This document shows, in pieces, positions 1 through 11,658 of a stretch of DNA of 64,000 nucleotides (the first letter of the stretch is position 1; each line of letters opens with the position of its first letter). Made by a program: the position numbers and the translations under genes. This stretch comes from Cyclospora cayetanensis. Its lineage: Eukaryota > Apicomplexa > Conoidasida > Eucoccidiorida > Eimeriidae. Under the pieces are notes generated by a model. It saw only the letters and a list, made by a program, of their open reading frames with translations, was not told the origin of the DNA and did not search any database. The stretch is taken from assembly GCF_002999335.1 (NCBI RefSeq), contig NW_020312147.1, forward strand, positions 614,302 through 678,301, in the 5' to 3' direction.

Positions 1-63
1 CCTCACGGAAAAGAGAAGGGAAGGCTGCTTCATGCAGCACTACTGGGGCGGTGAGAGGGATTT

Positions 64-2034
64 TCACGCACGAGCAGAATCTCGGGGGCCGTCCTTGCCT
101 TGGGATTTGAGGAGTGCAGTCCTTACTGTGTCTTCACAAAATCTGGTTCTTGCCTGGTCGATCTCTAGAAGTATCTGGGCCCTCACAAGGTTGTCCTTGG
201 CGTCAGCCCTTCGCTGCGCCTCCTCCTGTAACAATTCCTCGCACTTATCCCTGAGAAACGAGCTGCAGCTGTCTTCCTCGCTCCGTCCCTGCCCCTGAGC
301 ACCATTCTCCCTCGCCTCCCGCTCTCTTGCAAGGCAGCCCCTCGCGTCCTCCTTTTTATGACCATCCCCTCTGCTGCTGGCACTCTCAATTCGAGGCGAG
401 GCTGTCGTTTCTCTTGCCCCCGTGAATTGGGGAAGAGAAGCTCCAGAGCCTTCGGGAACAGGAGCTTCCCCCTTGTGCCTGCGCACCAGCTGGCTGCAAT
501 GTAGCAGCAGATCCTCCACAAGATCTGCTCCAGAGGAGTTCTCGATGCTAACGCCGCTGCAAACGACTTTTGCCTGCGCCTCCATGCGCCTGATGGCCTC
601 TTGCCGCCTCAGAGCCTCCCTGCGCTCCTGACGCAACTTAATGATATCCAACTTGCGCTGCAACAACCAGGGAGTGCTGCGAGTGGTGACGGAGGTCGCC
701 ACGGCAGGCCCAAGAGAAGCAGCGCCGCTCTGAGCACCTAAGTAGAAGCGCAACATCCGGGGGGCTTCAGAAGGGGGAGCCGCATCAGAGACTGCTTCAC
801 CGCCTGCCAATGACGACGGCGTTGGTGTAGCCACAGGCGCTGATCCTCCTCCTGCGCGCCTCACGTCAATAGCAAAGGCCGAAGCTTCTCCTTCCGCACG
901 GACGGCAGATGCATTTTGCGCTGCATGTTCCTGTTGTAGCTGCTGCTGCTGACGTCGTCCTCCTCTCCTCTGACTTGGCGTTGCAGCCGCTGTCGTCCTT
1001 CTGCCCCGTGAAGCCCTCCTGCTGGAAGCCTCCTCCTCGACAGCCCCTTCGTCCCTGCCTCGCTGTCTCGCCGTCCTATTGATTCTGCGAACTACGGCGT
1101 TCGAGAGGCTCTCTATGAGCACTTGCCGCTCCCTCTCTAAGCGGTCTTCGGCCTCGCCAGCAGGCAGAGCAGCAGCAGCACCAACTCTCCTGGTGGCAGA
1201 TCTGGGAGGCAGCAGGAAGCCTTCGGGAGAAATGCGGCTTGGGGCAATGCGCCTGCTCTCTGCATCTCTGCAGATGCCACTGGCCCTACACTGGGGGCAG
1301 AACCATACTCCTGATGGAAGGGCGTCGAAGCCGGCGCAAACAAAGTGGAAAGCATTAAGGCACAGCTGGTCGCTGCAGCAAAGCGCATCCCGGGCAGATT
1401 CGATCAAGGTGCTGCACAAACGACAGAGTTGCTGCTGGTGCTGCTCTTGGTACTGGTAGTCCGCAATGGTGACCTCTGCAGTATCCTTCTGGTGTTTCAG
1501 GCCGACACGATAACAGCAGAGCCGCTCTCCCTTTCGCGTATATCGCCCTATCCAGCTGAAGCGACTCTTGCACTGCGGACAGCTGTTCTCTCTCTGCCTC
1601 CCCCACTTCTCAATGCAGAAGAAGTGGTAGGTATGCGCACATCCCGTGAGCAAGCCAATATCCCGGAGAGGATCCTCCTCCTCGTCCTCTCTCCGCCTTG
1701 CTGCCAGCTCTGCATCATCCTCAGAGTCTGGAATCTCTACAACATCGGTCTCACACTTGGCCGCCCCTTGAGACTCTTGGACTTCGGATGCGGGGGCTGA
1801 AGGGGCCTTGACGCACGGCTCATCGTCGCAGAAATCCCCCAAACAAACGCCACAAGTTTCATCTAGCCGAAGAAGCTCGACGTCCACCAAGGGTGGAAAC
1901 ACGCTCTCCTCCGCCGCCTTCTTTGTAACACGCTTTGCCTCAGGATACTGAACTAGCTCCCGAACCGTAAGCCTGGGATTCCCGCTGCTTTGGGGGACGC
2001 TGCTTGTGCTCTCCATGATGCTACACCTGTCCAC
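64..2034 (-). CDS. RING-H2 plus PHD zinc-finger protein (PHRF1-like), putative E3 ubiquitin ligase
   Basis: Single-exon reading frame of about 656 residues. A RING-H2 finger is formed by Cys61/Cys64, then Cys132-x-His134-x2-His137-x2-Cys140 and Cys152/Cys155. It is followed by a PHD finger: Cys204/Cys207, a Cys pair near 219-220, Cys225, His230, Cys233, Cys246/Cys249. This RING-then-PHD order is that of PHRF1-type nuclear proteins; RING-H2 fingers usually recruit an E2 enzyme and PHD fingers bind histone tails. The first zinc loop is stretched by about 65 acidic residues that include VVEIPDSEDD, which looks like a SUMO-interacting motif. The C-terminal half is low-complexity (Arg, Gln, Ala, Ser) and ends in a charged, probably coiled-coil tail. 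Two Met codons (residues 1 and 7) are possible starts; both precede the conserved part. Domain identity is clear; ligase activity and nuclear role are inferred. Confidence 0.85.
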   Translation of the reverse strand: MDRCSIMESTSSVPQSSGNPRLTVRELVQYPEAKRVTKKAAEESVFPPLVDVELLRLDETCGVCLGDFCDDEPCVKAPSAPASEVQESQGAAKCETDVVEIPDSEDDAELAARRREDEEEDPLRDIGLLTGCAHTYHFFCIEKWGRQRENSCPQCKSRFSWIGRYTRKGERLCCYRVGLKHQKDTAEVTIADYQYQEQHQQQLCRLCSTLIESARDALCCSDQLCLNAFHFVCAGFDALPSGVWFCPQCRASGICRDAESRRIAPSRISPEGFLLPPRSATRRVGAAAALPAGEAEDRLERERQVLIESLSNAVVRRINRTARQRGRDEGAVEEEASSRRASRGRRTTAAATPSQRRGGRRQQQQLQQEHAAQNASAVRAEGEASAFAIDVRRAGGGSAPVATPTPSSLAGGEAVSDAAPPSEAPRMLRFYLGAQSGAASLGPAVATSVTTRSTPWLLQRKLDIIKLRQERREALRRQEAIRRMEAQAKVVCSGVSIENSSGADLVEDLLLHCSQLVRRHKGEAPVPEGSGASLPQFTGARETTASPRIESASSRGDGHKKEDARGCLAREREARENGAQGQGRSEEDSCSSFLRDKCEELLQEEAQRRADAKDNLVRAQILLEIDQARTRFCEDTVRTALLKSQGKDGPRDSARA

Positions 2035-4996
2035 GGCTACAGCGCCACCAGGGGGAGAGGCTGCTGAACGTTCATTTCAAAGCGAATACAAAAAATGGAG
2101 CAGGGAGGCAGAAGGCGCTTGCAGGGGACGAGAGGGCGGAAGGGAGTGTCTCCATGCGCAGGAAGTTGCAGGCGTCTTTCGGCGATCAAAAGAAGCAGAC
2201 CGGTTCACCGCGAAACGCAGGGACAGACACCGCGTGCTGCAAACAGATGCGTTTGCTGCTTTGCCACGAACGGTTGACTTCCTGGGGAGCGCTAGGGCAA
2301 CAGAGAACACTTCCCAACAGAGCGCTGCCTGCGATTCAAGCAGAAAAGCGACAAATCATTCGCTTCTTATAGGCATTTTGGTCCTAAATGATGAATCATA
2401 GGCAAGCGGGGTTGGCAAGGGCCCCTCCGAGCACAGCCCTCGCCAGCACCTCCCCTTTGTGCGTATTCATAGCGCGGCCAAATAGGGCCTTCCATGACTC
2501 AACTCCCGCTAAATTAACTCTATCAAATCGCCCGGTGTCTTTTGCTCATCCGACGCAGACGACGTCTCGTAAAACGGCTGCCGTGGCCTATGGGGGCCCT
2601 CCGGCGCTGCTCTGGCTTTTGTGAAATCGCACATTTGGGGGTATTGCGTCCCCAGTTCGTCTAATAAAAAGTATTCTCTTCACGGTGTGATTACATTCAC
2701 ATAGGCGACCCCGAGCGGAGGCTTTCGAAAGCCGCAATTAAAATACGCGACTGCGCTGGTTCCCAGTACTTTCGGTACCACCCTGCACTGCTCGGGACCT
2801 GTCTCCATATATTCGGAGGCGCTTGTACAGTGGGAGCTTATTGCCTGCTTACTTCTAGCCTTCTCTGAAAGCAACCCCAGCTGCCGTGGACACCTCCTCA
2901 GGCGGTCCCTGTGCGCTGGTCGGTGTTGGATTTCCCGGGGTGTGTGGAATTGATAGGTAGCTTTCCTTTTCAGATCCATGTGAGATGCATGATACAACGC
3001 TTCCCAGAAGCCCATGAATTGAGGAGTTTGGGACTCCTGGGAGCTACGGCTTTGATCAGCCAAGTCGCGTCTGTTCCCGGCCTCTATGACCCCGTAGTGC
3101 ACACGTGCGCATGTTGACATTCGCTTGCGTGTAGCTTGCAACTATCAATATATTAACGCCCGGTGGACGTAGCTGGATGTTTTTCCAAGGTGGCGTGCGC
3201 ACAGCATGGTGGCGGGCCATGGCATTCAAATGCCTCCTACCCGTCAACTGTGTTCCGCATAGAAGAGCTTGAAGTGGATTGCGGGCTTCTTGGGGTAGCT
3301 GTGTGGTCTTATTGCTGGCCCTCTGTGTCGATATCTGGGCGTTGACAAATGCATCATGTTTTAGACTTTCGTAAGTGCTTGAACGCTGAGTTCCCTCTGT
3401 GTCATTCTCTCAACTGGCAACTCCCAACTTTGGGTCACCCTAGGGAGGCCCTCCAGTAGGTCGAGCCCCCAAACAATACAAAGAAAGTTCTAATGTGTCC
3501 TCCAGAAGAGTTCCCTCATTCCTCTTCATGCCATCTTTACCCAAAGGTTCTGACACGAGGGGAAACCAAGAGCTACAGCTAGGGTGCATGGGCGCTGATG
3601 CATAGTCTCTAAGCACTAAGGAAGCATCCATGCGCACTCGCTTGCTCAGTCCACCCTAGACCGCACAGGCAGGCGCTCAACGCTGACTCTTCCTCTACTG
3701 AGCTACCTCCTCAATGCCACAGAGAGCCTGCACGGACAAGCCGACAAAATGAAAAACCCATTACGGATTCTTTATTCGCATGTATCCTGCAGTAAAAAGT
3801 GCCGAATCATGTAGCAGGGGGAGCTACAGAACTGCGCTGGCGGCTCCGCAAGCTGTCCACCCCAGGGCAAACTTCGCTTTGGCACTGTCTGTGCTCTTTT
3901 CATAGATGAATTGGCTGGGCTGTGTTCTTATTTGGTATTTGTAGCATTAATTGGTCCATACTGTAACAATAGACACCGTGTGCCTCGTGAATGCCAAGTT
4001 GCTGTACGCAACTTGGTCTAAATCAAAGCTCGGAGGAAGTGGCAACGAGCACACTACCTGCAATCTCTGCCCACTTTCCGGAGGTCTGCGAAGTGAGGAG
4101 AAAAGGGGGAGAAGTTCTTTCGCCATTATCACATAGTGACCTTCTAGCAACTTTGTATTGGGTTCGTGATTGAAAGCCCCCCAACTGGAGACCCTCCGTG
4201 GAGCGCTGCATCCGCTCTGCGGCGTCTTCGTGAGACAAGTTATCTTGATGAGGTGCGGAAATTCCCCACTATACTGCTTGGATGCGTGCATTCGCCTGCA
4301 GGTCTCCGAACGTGCATCAGAGAAGCGTTATGACAAATTAGCTGCATGAGTGGTGCAATCTTTGGCTGTCTATAGGCGCCCTCCTATTTACTGCAGAATG
4401 CAGGTTTTGGGCTTGCTTTTACAGGAAGGCACGCAGCATCCGTAGACCACACAAGCCCGTGACCCCTAGCCTTTGTACGTATAGAAGCTATCCTTTCACC
4501 GAATGCACAACACCCGTGTGGGCAGAAGCAACTTTTCAATATTTCGAGATGCATCAAATGGCCAGAAAGGGAGATCCGGAAAAGCGGAAGCAGGGACGAG
4601 CGGGACACACAAAAGCACAGGAGGTTTTAAATCACTACACTTAGAAGCAGATATACGTCTTCAAATCACTTTCGTCTCGCCAAGCGCCACTCCAACTACA
4701 GTAAAAAGTCTCGATCCACACGGCACAGTTTTCTGGCCTTTCTGCCAGTGCAAAATGCGGCGGATTAACATTTGACTAAGAAGGAGCGAAGGCGCCACAG
4801 AGAGCAGAGTCGCTGGCCCTCGAGCACAGGGCACCAAGCACGTGCAAAAACCCCTTGGCGAACGCTAACAAGCATCTATCCACAAAGCGACCAGCCATCT
4901 AGCAATAGCCAGATAATCTCTCACGCAGGCAAGTAGATAGCAGAACGGGCTGATATCTTAATACCCGCACTGGCTGGTAGAAAGCTTTTTCGCAGA
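2035..4996. other. Intergenic region without a recognised gene
   Basis: About 3 kb between the start of the RING/PHD gene and the stop of the AP2 gene, both on the minus strand. Only short reading frames without recognisable motifs or codon pattern are present. It should hold the RING/PHD promoter and the 3' untranslated region of the AP2 gene, but I see no specific element. Confidence 0.5.
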
Positions 4997-7900
4997 TTAG
5001 GGCTTGGGCGAGGTCTCTCCACACGGACGCCTTTGTTGTTGCGTATGGGGAGACAGGGATATCGCAGCTTCTTCCTCTAAGCCCTGCGGCTGTTCAACAG
5101 GCGAACATGCCACATGGCTTATTTCCGCTGTTGCTGTAACAGCGGGATACTCAGCAGGAAGACGAAGTGCAGTCTGCTCGGTATTTGTTTGAACTGACCC
5201 TGCAGTTGACCCGTCGTTGCTGTGGCTGTTGTTGCTGCTGCTCGTATGATTACTGCACTTCGTACCAGCTATTGTGGTTTCCTGCACAACAAGTCCATTG
5301 CCATCTGTTGTTTCAGCATTAGCAGGAACAGCCGCAGGAGGATTCTCCGCGGGCGCAAGTGCCTTCCGCGATTTGGCATGCAGCTGCAACAGGATATGCG
5401 CTTGGGGGGCCGGGCACACGCAACGGATGTAGTTCTCCACAAATTCCCAGTGCCTGTACACTATGATCTGGGCTAGAGTGTGCAACAGCGACTGTAGAGG
5501 GGGCACCAAGGCCAGCAGGCGCCAATAGGGCAGGTGTGGGGGAAGCAGTAGTAAAGGCTGTTCCTGCTGTGGCTCCTGCTGTAAAATTTGCTGCTGCAGC
5601 TGCAGGGCGCTCTCAGGTGCAAGCACATTAGTGGTGCACATCAAAGCAGCCCCCAAGAGATCTGCTAGGTTCTCAGAGAAACCCTGACGAGCTGCGGCGT
5701 CGTCCGCTGGAGGTGATGTAGTTGATGCCCCCTGATTAGGTGGCAGCTGTAAGGCTTCAGGGGACTCACCTGCCGTTGTGGCTGCTGGAGGACCTGCTGG
5801 TGCTGGTTTCGCTGAGGGCTTCTTGGAGAAAAATACTTCAGGACTAGTTGCAGGAGAACACGTGGTGGTGGCAGGAGAGCTGCTGGTGGGGAGGGTGCTA
5901 CTGCTACAAAAAGCGACAGCGCTACCTTCCTGTTGAAGCTGTTCCTTCCCGTTCCTCTGCATTTTTTGCGGGTACTCCTCTACGTGCTGTTCCTCGTGTT
6001 TTTGCCGCTGTTGCTGATCGGAGTTTGGCTGTACTCCGGGGAATATCCGAGATAGAAGTTCGAGTTGACTTGGTGCAGAGTTCGTGGGGGCGCTGTTTGG
6101 GAGCACTTGCTTGCCATTTAGGAGCGCAGACGAAAGCAGAGCAAGCATATCAGCCAAATGCTGCTGGTCGCAAGCGCAGGGATGCGTGATACAGCAGCAG
6201 CGGAAGACGTCAAAAGGCCTCAGAAGAAGGGCCTGCAGTGCTGCTTCGTTGTCTATGACCACATCGCTATTCCCGCCGTTACTGCTTCCCTGGCGGGGCA
6301 ACACGATTGGGAGGGACGAAGGGCCAGTGGCGCTAATGAGGAACTGTAGATACAGTGGAATGGGCAACTGCAGCTGTGTGACCGCCGCCGCCAGTTTTTG
6401 ATGATTAGCGAGCAATAAAAAGGCCCGGCGCACCGCGTCCTCAATCCCTGGGCGTAGTTGCTGCTGCGGCGGTAAAGGAGCACTTGCAGATTTTGCGGTG
6501 CCCTCTTCATCAATTTTGAGCCGCTTTGGAATCCTCATCTCTTGGCCTTCTTGTAATGCAAAGTGTTCCTGCAGGGGTCCTGTTTGCTGCTCAGAGGCAC
6601 CTGCTGCCAACTCAGGCGCCGGTCCGTCTGAAACTTCTGGCTGTGCTTGTCCTGGTGCTGTGGTGGGCACTGCCTGCAGCCGTAGACAAGCCGCCGCTGT
6701 AGGTTCAGAAGATGTGCATGCGGCCGTCAAAGAATGCTCAGCGTAGCTTTTATTGCCGCTAATGGTACCCCTGTCGGTGTGTTCCCCTGCTTGTGCTGCA
6801 GCTGGGGGTGCTGCTTCTGCTTGCTCGGCGCCTTCAGTTGGCGCAGCAGGATTTTTATCCCGGCTGTTAGTGTGCTGAAAAAAGACAACGGCCTTTGCAG
6901 TTGCTGCCTTCAGGCGGTACAGCAGGAGAGAGGTGCTGCGTGTGAGCTCCAACACGATGCGACTAACAACCAGCAACTGCGAGGGAGGTCCTGCAGACGC
7001 AGCGGCGCTTCCCGGGAAACCGCCGAGTGCAGGCAAGGGTCCCACCGCCAGCAATTCTCCCCCATCACAATTAAAGGTCCCCGCTGCAGTCTCTCCTTCG
7101 CCTTCTGCTGCTGCCGCTGCTCCCACGGGGGAAGTTGACTGCGCAGGAGCTGCCAGCATGCTGCCCATCTCCACTCCTCCCCAGTCGTCGCCCGTGCTGC
7201 TACTGCTGCTTACCTGCAGGGTAGGCTCTCGCAACATGAGTTCCCAAGGCATCATCGAGCACTTTTGGGGGCTATTTTGTGGACAGGAGGGCTCCTGGAC
7301 CTTCTCCCGTGCAAACTCTTTTAGGAAAGACTCGAAACAGAGAGCAATATCTTCTGAAGGCCTGGCCTGATCCATCTCGATGGGCGCTTCCTGGGGAGAG
7401 CCAAGCCTCTCCAATGCAGAGCGCTTCCTTCTCACGTCATCGGTAGCTCGTTGAGATGTCTTCTTACCGTGAACGTGCTGCGGCTGTACCTCGGGGGCGC
7501 TCTGTTGCAAGGGTATGCTGCGCTCTTGCAACGCCGAAATGGGGTTTTTCAATGGATTCCATGAGTTCCTGGGAGGAGCACCTTCAGACCCGCCGCCTGC
7601 AGCTGCCGCAGAAACAGCAGTCCCAGCAGCGTGCCTGCGGATCTGAGGCTTATTACTCTTCGGCGTGTCCACCCTTCCAGAGATATCCCCCCGTTGATTA
7701 CTCGTGTTCGTCATTGCATGTGGGCCCCTCCTGGTTTGCATTCCTCTCAAAAGGCCCTTATGTTCGGGCACGGGAGACGGATCAGTGGCAGGAAGCCGGC
7801 AGTCGGACGGTGCGTTGGATTGCTGCTGATGGCGCTGCTGCTGCTGCTGCCGCAGCAAGGCTTGCACCTGGCGGCCGTCAGAGAGTGGGTCTTGCGGGGG

Positions 7901-9150
7901 CTGTTGCTGCCCCTGTTTCTGCTGCTGCTGCTGGGGAATCTGTGACAGTAGGTGCTGCTGCTGCTGAGGGAGCGCCTCGTACGTGTCTACATACGCCGCA
8001 AAGCCCCGCGCCAACGCATGCGCAGCCTCGTAGCCGTAGAATTTGGCACTGTATGTCCGCATCCGCCTTTTCCCACTCATGTAGTAGCGCACCCGCCACT
8101 CCTGCTTCGCAACGTGGTAATGGGGCTTGTTGCCGCCCAGTGTCACGTCCATGCGCTGCGGAGTTCCCTCTTGAGGCAGGATAGCCACGGGGAGCTCTGG
8201 AGGCGACGTGGTTCTTCTTTCGAAGGCTGGAGGTGACCCTGAACACGAGGCAGGATTGAAGGCCCTTATAGGAGGCCCCAGAGGGCCGTTTACAGGGCTT
8301 TCCCCCCCGTGAGGCATATTGCACGACGCTTGCCTTGATCCTGCTCCGCGAACGCTCTGAGATTCACCGGAGATGGACCCCCTCGGGAGGCACTCGCTGC
8401 TGGAAGAGTCGCTGCTGCATCGCACGGCTCCTCCAGTGCGTTCCTGATCCCATGCGTTTGCCACTTCGAGCCCCTCAAAGCCTCTTTCGCGCCCCCAACC
8501 GGGGGTCAAAAACTGAGCGAGGCCGGCATTTTCGAGCTGCTGCTGCAGCTCCTGCTGTAGTTGCTGTTGCAGCTCGCTGCTCCCCAGAACCTGGACCAAC
8601 GCCGGTGACAGAGCTGCCTCTCCTAAGGAAGAAGCCAAGGCTTTCAAGGAATCCAGGGAGGGAGTTGGTGCCTCCGAGAACTGCGGATTACCTGCCATCA
8701 GTGCTGCATTGATGAGAGGGTCCTTTTCGTAACGGAGGTCGGCCTGCTGCAAAGGCTACACGCATACACACACGCGTACAATGAAGGGTGAGACGTCTAC
8801 AAAGCACCGTCAGAAAGAGCAGGGAGACTGCATTGAAACTAGATGGGGAATGAGTTCTGCCACATGAGGCCCACCGCGGCAGCAGGTGTTGCACACCGGC
8901 GGATACGACTTTTGTGACCCTCGGCACCAGCAGCCGCAGCTGCTGCTGCTCGCTGTCGGTGCCGCTTCTGCCGCTGCTCCTGCAAAGCCAGAAGCAGCCG
9001 CTGGTGCTGCGGCTGCAGAGGGAGCAGGGGATGCTGCGTGTTCTGCTGCTGCCCCGCCGTTAGCAGCAGGTCGGCGAGGGACAGATCGGCCGACGCTGCT
9101 GCCGCCGCAAAAGGCGTAGCATCCTCTGGTTTTATGGCTGAAGCAGACAT
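4997..9150 (-). CDS. ApiAP2 family transcription factor, two exons
   Basis: The large exon (8746-4997) has no ATG at its left end; it begins at a tandem acceptor TTTGCAGCAG. A phase-0 donor at 8874/8873 joins it to an upstream exon 9150-8875 that starts with ATG (MSASAIKPED...) and is rich in Ala and Gln. The joined protein is about 1,340 residues. One AP2 DNA-binding domain lies at about 7985-8149: conserved WRVRYY, a KRR turn, then YSAKFYGYEAAHALA, matching the three-strand sheet plus helix of plant/apicomplexan AP2 domains. A more conserved hydrophobic block near the C-terminus (WRLLALVPPLQSLL..., about 200 residues before the stop) could be an AP2-coincident (ACDC-like) domain, but I am not sure. 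The rest is poly-Gln, Ala and Ser. ApiAP2 proteins control stage-specific transcription in Apicomplexa; targets here are unknown. AP2 call strong, first exon moderate. Confidence 0.85.
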
Positions 9151-10977
9151 TGTCGCCGGTAGGCCTTGCGCTGTAAAGAGTGCCGATAGGGGCCTCTAGA
9201 GTGCAGAGGGTCGCAAGGAGCACAGCGCGGGTGCCCCTCCCCTTAATTCCCGAGGGGAAGGAAGGAGAGGGAGTAAAGGCACCCTAGAGAGGACAACTGA
9301 AGGAAGGAGGACGCGAAGGGAGCAGCGGCGAGAGGGGCAGAGTCAAACGTTGCGATGCCTTGAAGGAGGACCTCGGAAAAGCCGTAGAGGCCGTTGCGTG
9401 TGTAACCCTGAGTGCTGCTCGAGCACCAGCTCTTCTGTTCTCCTAGCCAAAGACAAAAAGGAGAGCCGACCCAAGTCGGCGCGGAACGTCAATGAACGAG
9501 GAAAAGACAACGGACAGGATCGGCTGCAGGCCTTTGGGCGTGCGTCGGCAGCGGTCCAGGGGGGTAGCTGGAGGGGGGCAGAGAAGGGGCAACGTGGGAC
9601 CGTTGTATTTCGACTAGCGCATCTATAGGGTGTTAATTGCATCTGGCATTTTATTAAACCTTTAAAAGTAAAAGAAGGCTACGAAAGAAGAGGACCTTTT
9701 ATCTCTCTCTCTCCCCCTCGACGTGCCGCCTCGCCGCCGGGACCGCTTGGGGTCCAGGGGAACCGGCAGTCTGCTCGGTGCAACACGAGCCCGCGAAATA
9801 GACATGTGAATCTCATGAAAATATTAAAAGCCATAAAGGAACCAGCAGAAATGTGCAGCGCCTAAGGAGCGGAAGGAAAATGGGAGGAAGTTGGAGCAAA
9901 CCATGAGCGGAGGGCCGGCCCTCCCTGCCTTGCCTCGTTTCACAGGCGGCCACCGAGGGAGCTCCGCGAACGATCATGCAGAATTTGTCGTTTCGGCTTG
10001 CTAGGAATAGCATTTGTTTGAGGTCGCAAGCTAAGCTGTCTCACGTTTCTCAGTCCTCTGCTGCCTTTCACCCGCCTTTCGACAGTGCTCACTGCATAGG
10101 ACCCCGCGCCGGCGGGCAGCGGCCGGCTGCCGCCGCAACGCGTAGCGGACGGGGTCAAACGCAACGGTGCACGACGGACCAGCTTGATTTATCTAGAAAA
10201 ACACTGATATAGACGCATGGATATTCGTGTCCAGGAAGACAAGCTGCCGAAAGAGATAGGCGGCCACTGACCGAGGAGTGATTACGCATTTACGCGCGTA
10301 AATTATAGCCTGGAAAGGCAACAGAAGATCCCGAGAGAGCTCGGCACACCTCTGCGTTCCAGTGTAACCCTTTGCTAGGGGAGATCTAGAAAGTGCGTGC
10401 CACCAAATTAGTGAGCGGGCGACACAAGCAGCGCACCCCATGAATCACGGCGGAATCGCTGCTCAAGATAATACTCGCAACCCCCTCTCTTTGCATGAGA
10501 AGGCCTCCGTCGGAGATCGACACCCAAAGTGCATAAGAAAACACGCTCATACGGACTGTGTGCTCGTGCCACGACACACAGGCGTAGGCGTGCACCGCAA
10601 CACAAGAACCCCAGTGGGGACTGACCACGCGCTACATACAACACAAAGCCCTCTAGCGAAAACGTAGCCCATGCCGCGACCTCAGTCCACCCACCCGAAG
10701 CTCGTTCTTCCTATCCTACACACAGAAGGCGTGCCGAGGTACTCCCAGGGAAGAACAACCGGCAAAGAAAGGCGGGCAGACAGAGTTAGCTACGCAGTTT
10801 TAGTACCTCCATTCCTCCCCTTTACGCCTCCTGAACTGCATCTCGGCGCTGTTTTCTGAAACCCTCTTTCCACAAGCTCTAGCATCAACTATCTTCACTG
10901 GCCCTTCACCCGCTGGATCTACTCCCTATACACCTCGCCGTTCTCTCTCTATCTCTACGCGCTACCCCTCGCCTCTC
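9151..10977. other. Intergenic region upstream of the AP2 gene
   Basis: About 1.8 kb with no convincing coding sequence. It contains a short TC-rich run near 9700 and purine-rich stretches near 9250-9330. It is the likely AP2 promoter and 5' leader, but no defined motif was identified. Confidence 0.4.
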
Positions 10978-11250
10978 TCATCTATCAGCCTGTCTGATGT
11001 AACGCTCTCCGGTGCCTGTAGTCTCAACGAAACACTTTAAGTAGTCCTCCACGTTGAGTCCGACAAGAGAAACCATCCAATGCAAACCGTCAGCCACCAC
11101 CTCACAGCTCTTCCTTCCCTTCCGCCCCTCAAACAAAACAGCAGCAATTTCGTTGCGCCCCAACCCACGTCCCACAACAGCGCGAATGCGCGAGTAGGAG
11201 GTGCCTTTAGATGCGCCTCTTTGGATGGACTCGCAGCGCACTTCCGCGAA
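10978..11250 (-). CDS. Possible terminal exon of an unrecognised protein
   Basis: An open frame on the minus strand reads about 90 residues of well-balanced composition (for example VGRGLGRNEIAAVLFEGRKG, then HWMVSLVGLNVEDYLKCF) and ends at a TGA. It has no homopolymers, unlike the shadow frames around it, and the hydrophobic pattern looks like folded protein. A start codon is not available; it would need an acceptor in the AT-rich stretch to the right (about 11250-11300), where TATATAAG is the only candidate. It could be a separate small gene, or a downstream exon of the NET-domain gene if that gene's own stop at 11659 is skipped. Family not recognised. Low confidence. Confidence 0.3.
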   Translation of the reverse strand, partial: FAEVRCESIQRGASKGTSYSRIRAVVGRGLGRNEIAAVLFEGRKGRKSCEVVADGLHWMVSLVGLNVEDYLKCFVETTGTGERYIRQADR

Positions 11251-11658
11251 TACACGTATGCTTATATATAAATATATGTTTATATTGGTGTATATCGAAC
11301 TATACGTAAACATCCATGGTGTCGTTTACGCGGATGCACTCCTGTTCCCCCTTTTAAAGCATCATCACGATCATCCTAGCCCTGCCACCGTTTGCCCTTG
11401 TCCTTTCCAGGAGTGCCGTGTGAAGGTAAAACAAAAGGAGAAGATAAAGTGGATCGCGCAAAACATGTGCGTCGCTCTGCCCGTCCACCTAAACCTGCCC
11501 AACCCCACCTCCACACACAATACCACCCGCCTCGCGCATCCAACATCACGCCATGGAGTTTACTACCGCACCCTACCCTTCTCCTCTAGCAGCAGCAGCA
11601 GCATCCTCGCCCCTCCCCCGTTGCTCGTTTTGCTTCAACATTTGCTACTACCGCCTCC

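Noticed and set aside
5004..8712. Many plus-strand frames over the AP2 gene
   Set aside because: Antisense shadows kept open by CAG/CTG repeats; no independent motifs.
9976..10060. Plus-strand frame with NLSFRLARNS as a possible missing first exon of HID1
   Set aside because: The resemblance to the HID1 N-terminus (xNFRxAV) is only a few residues, it starts without the expected myristoylation-type Met-Gly, and it would require an intron spanning the whole NET gene.
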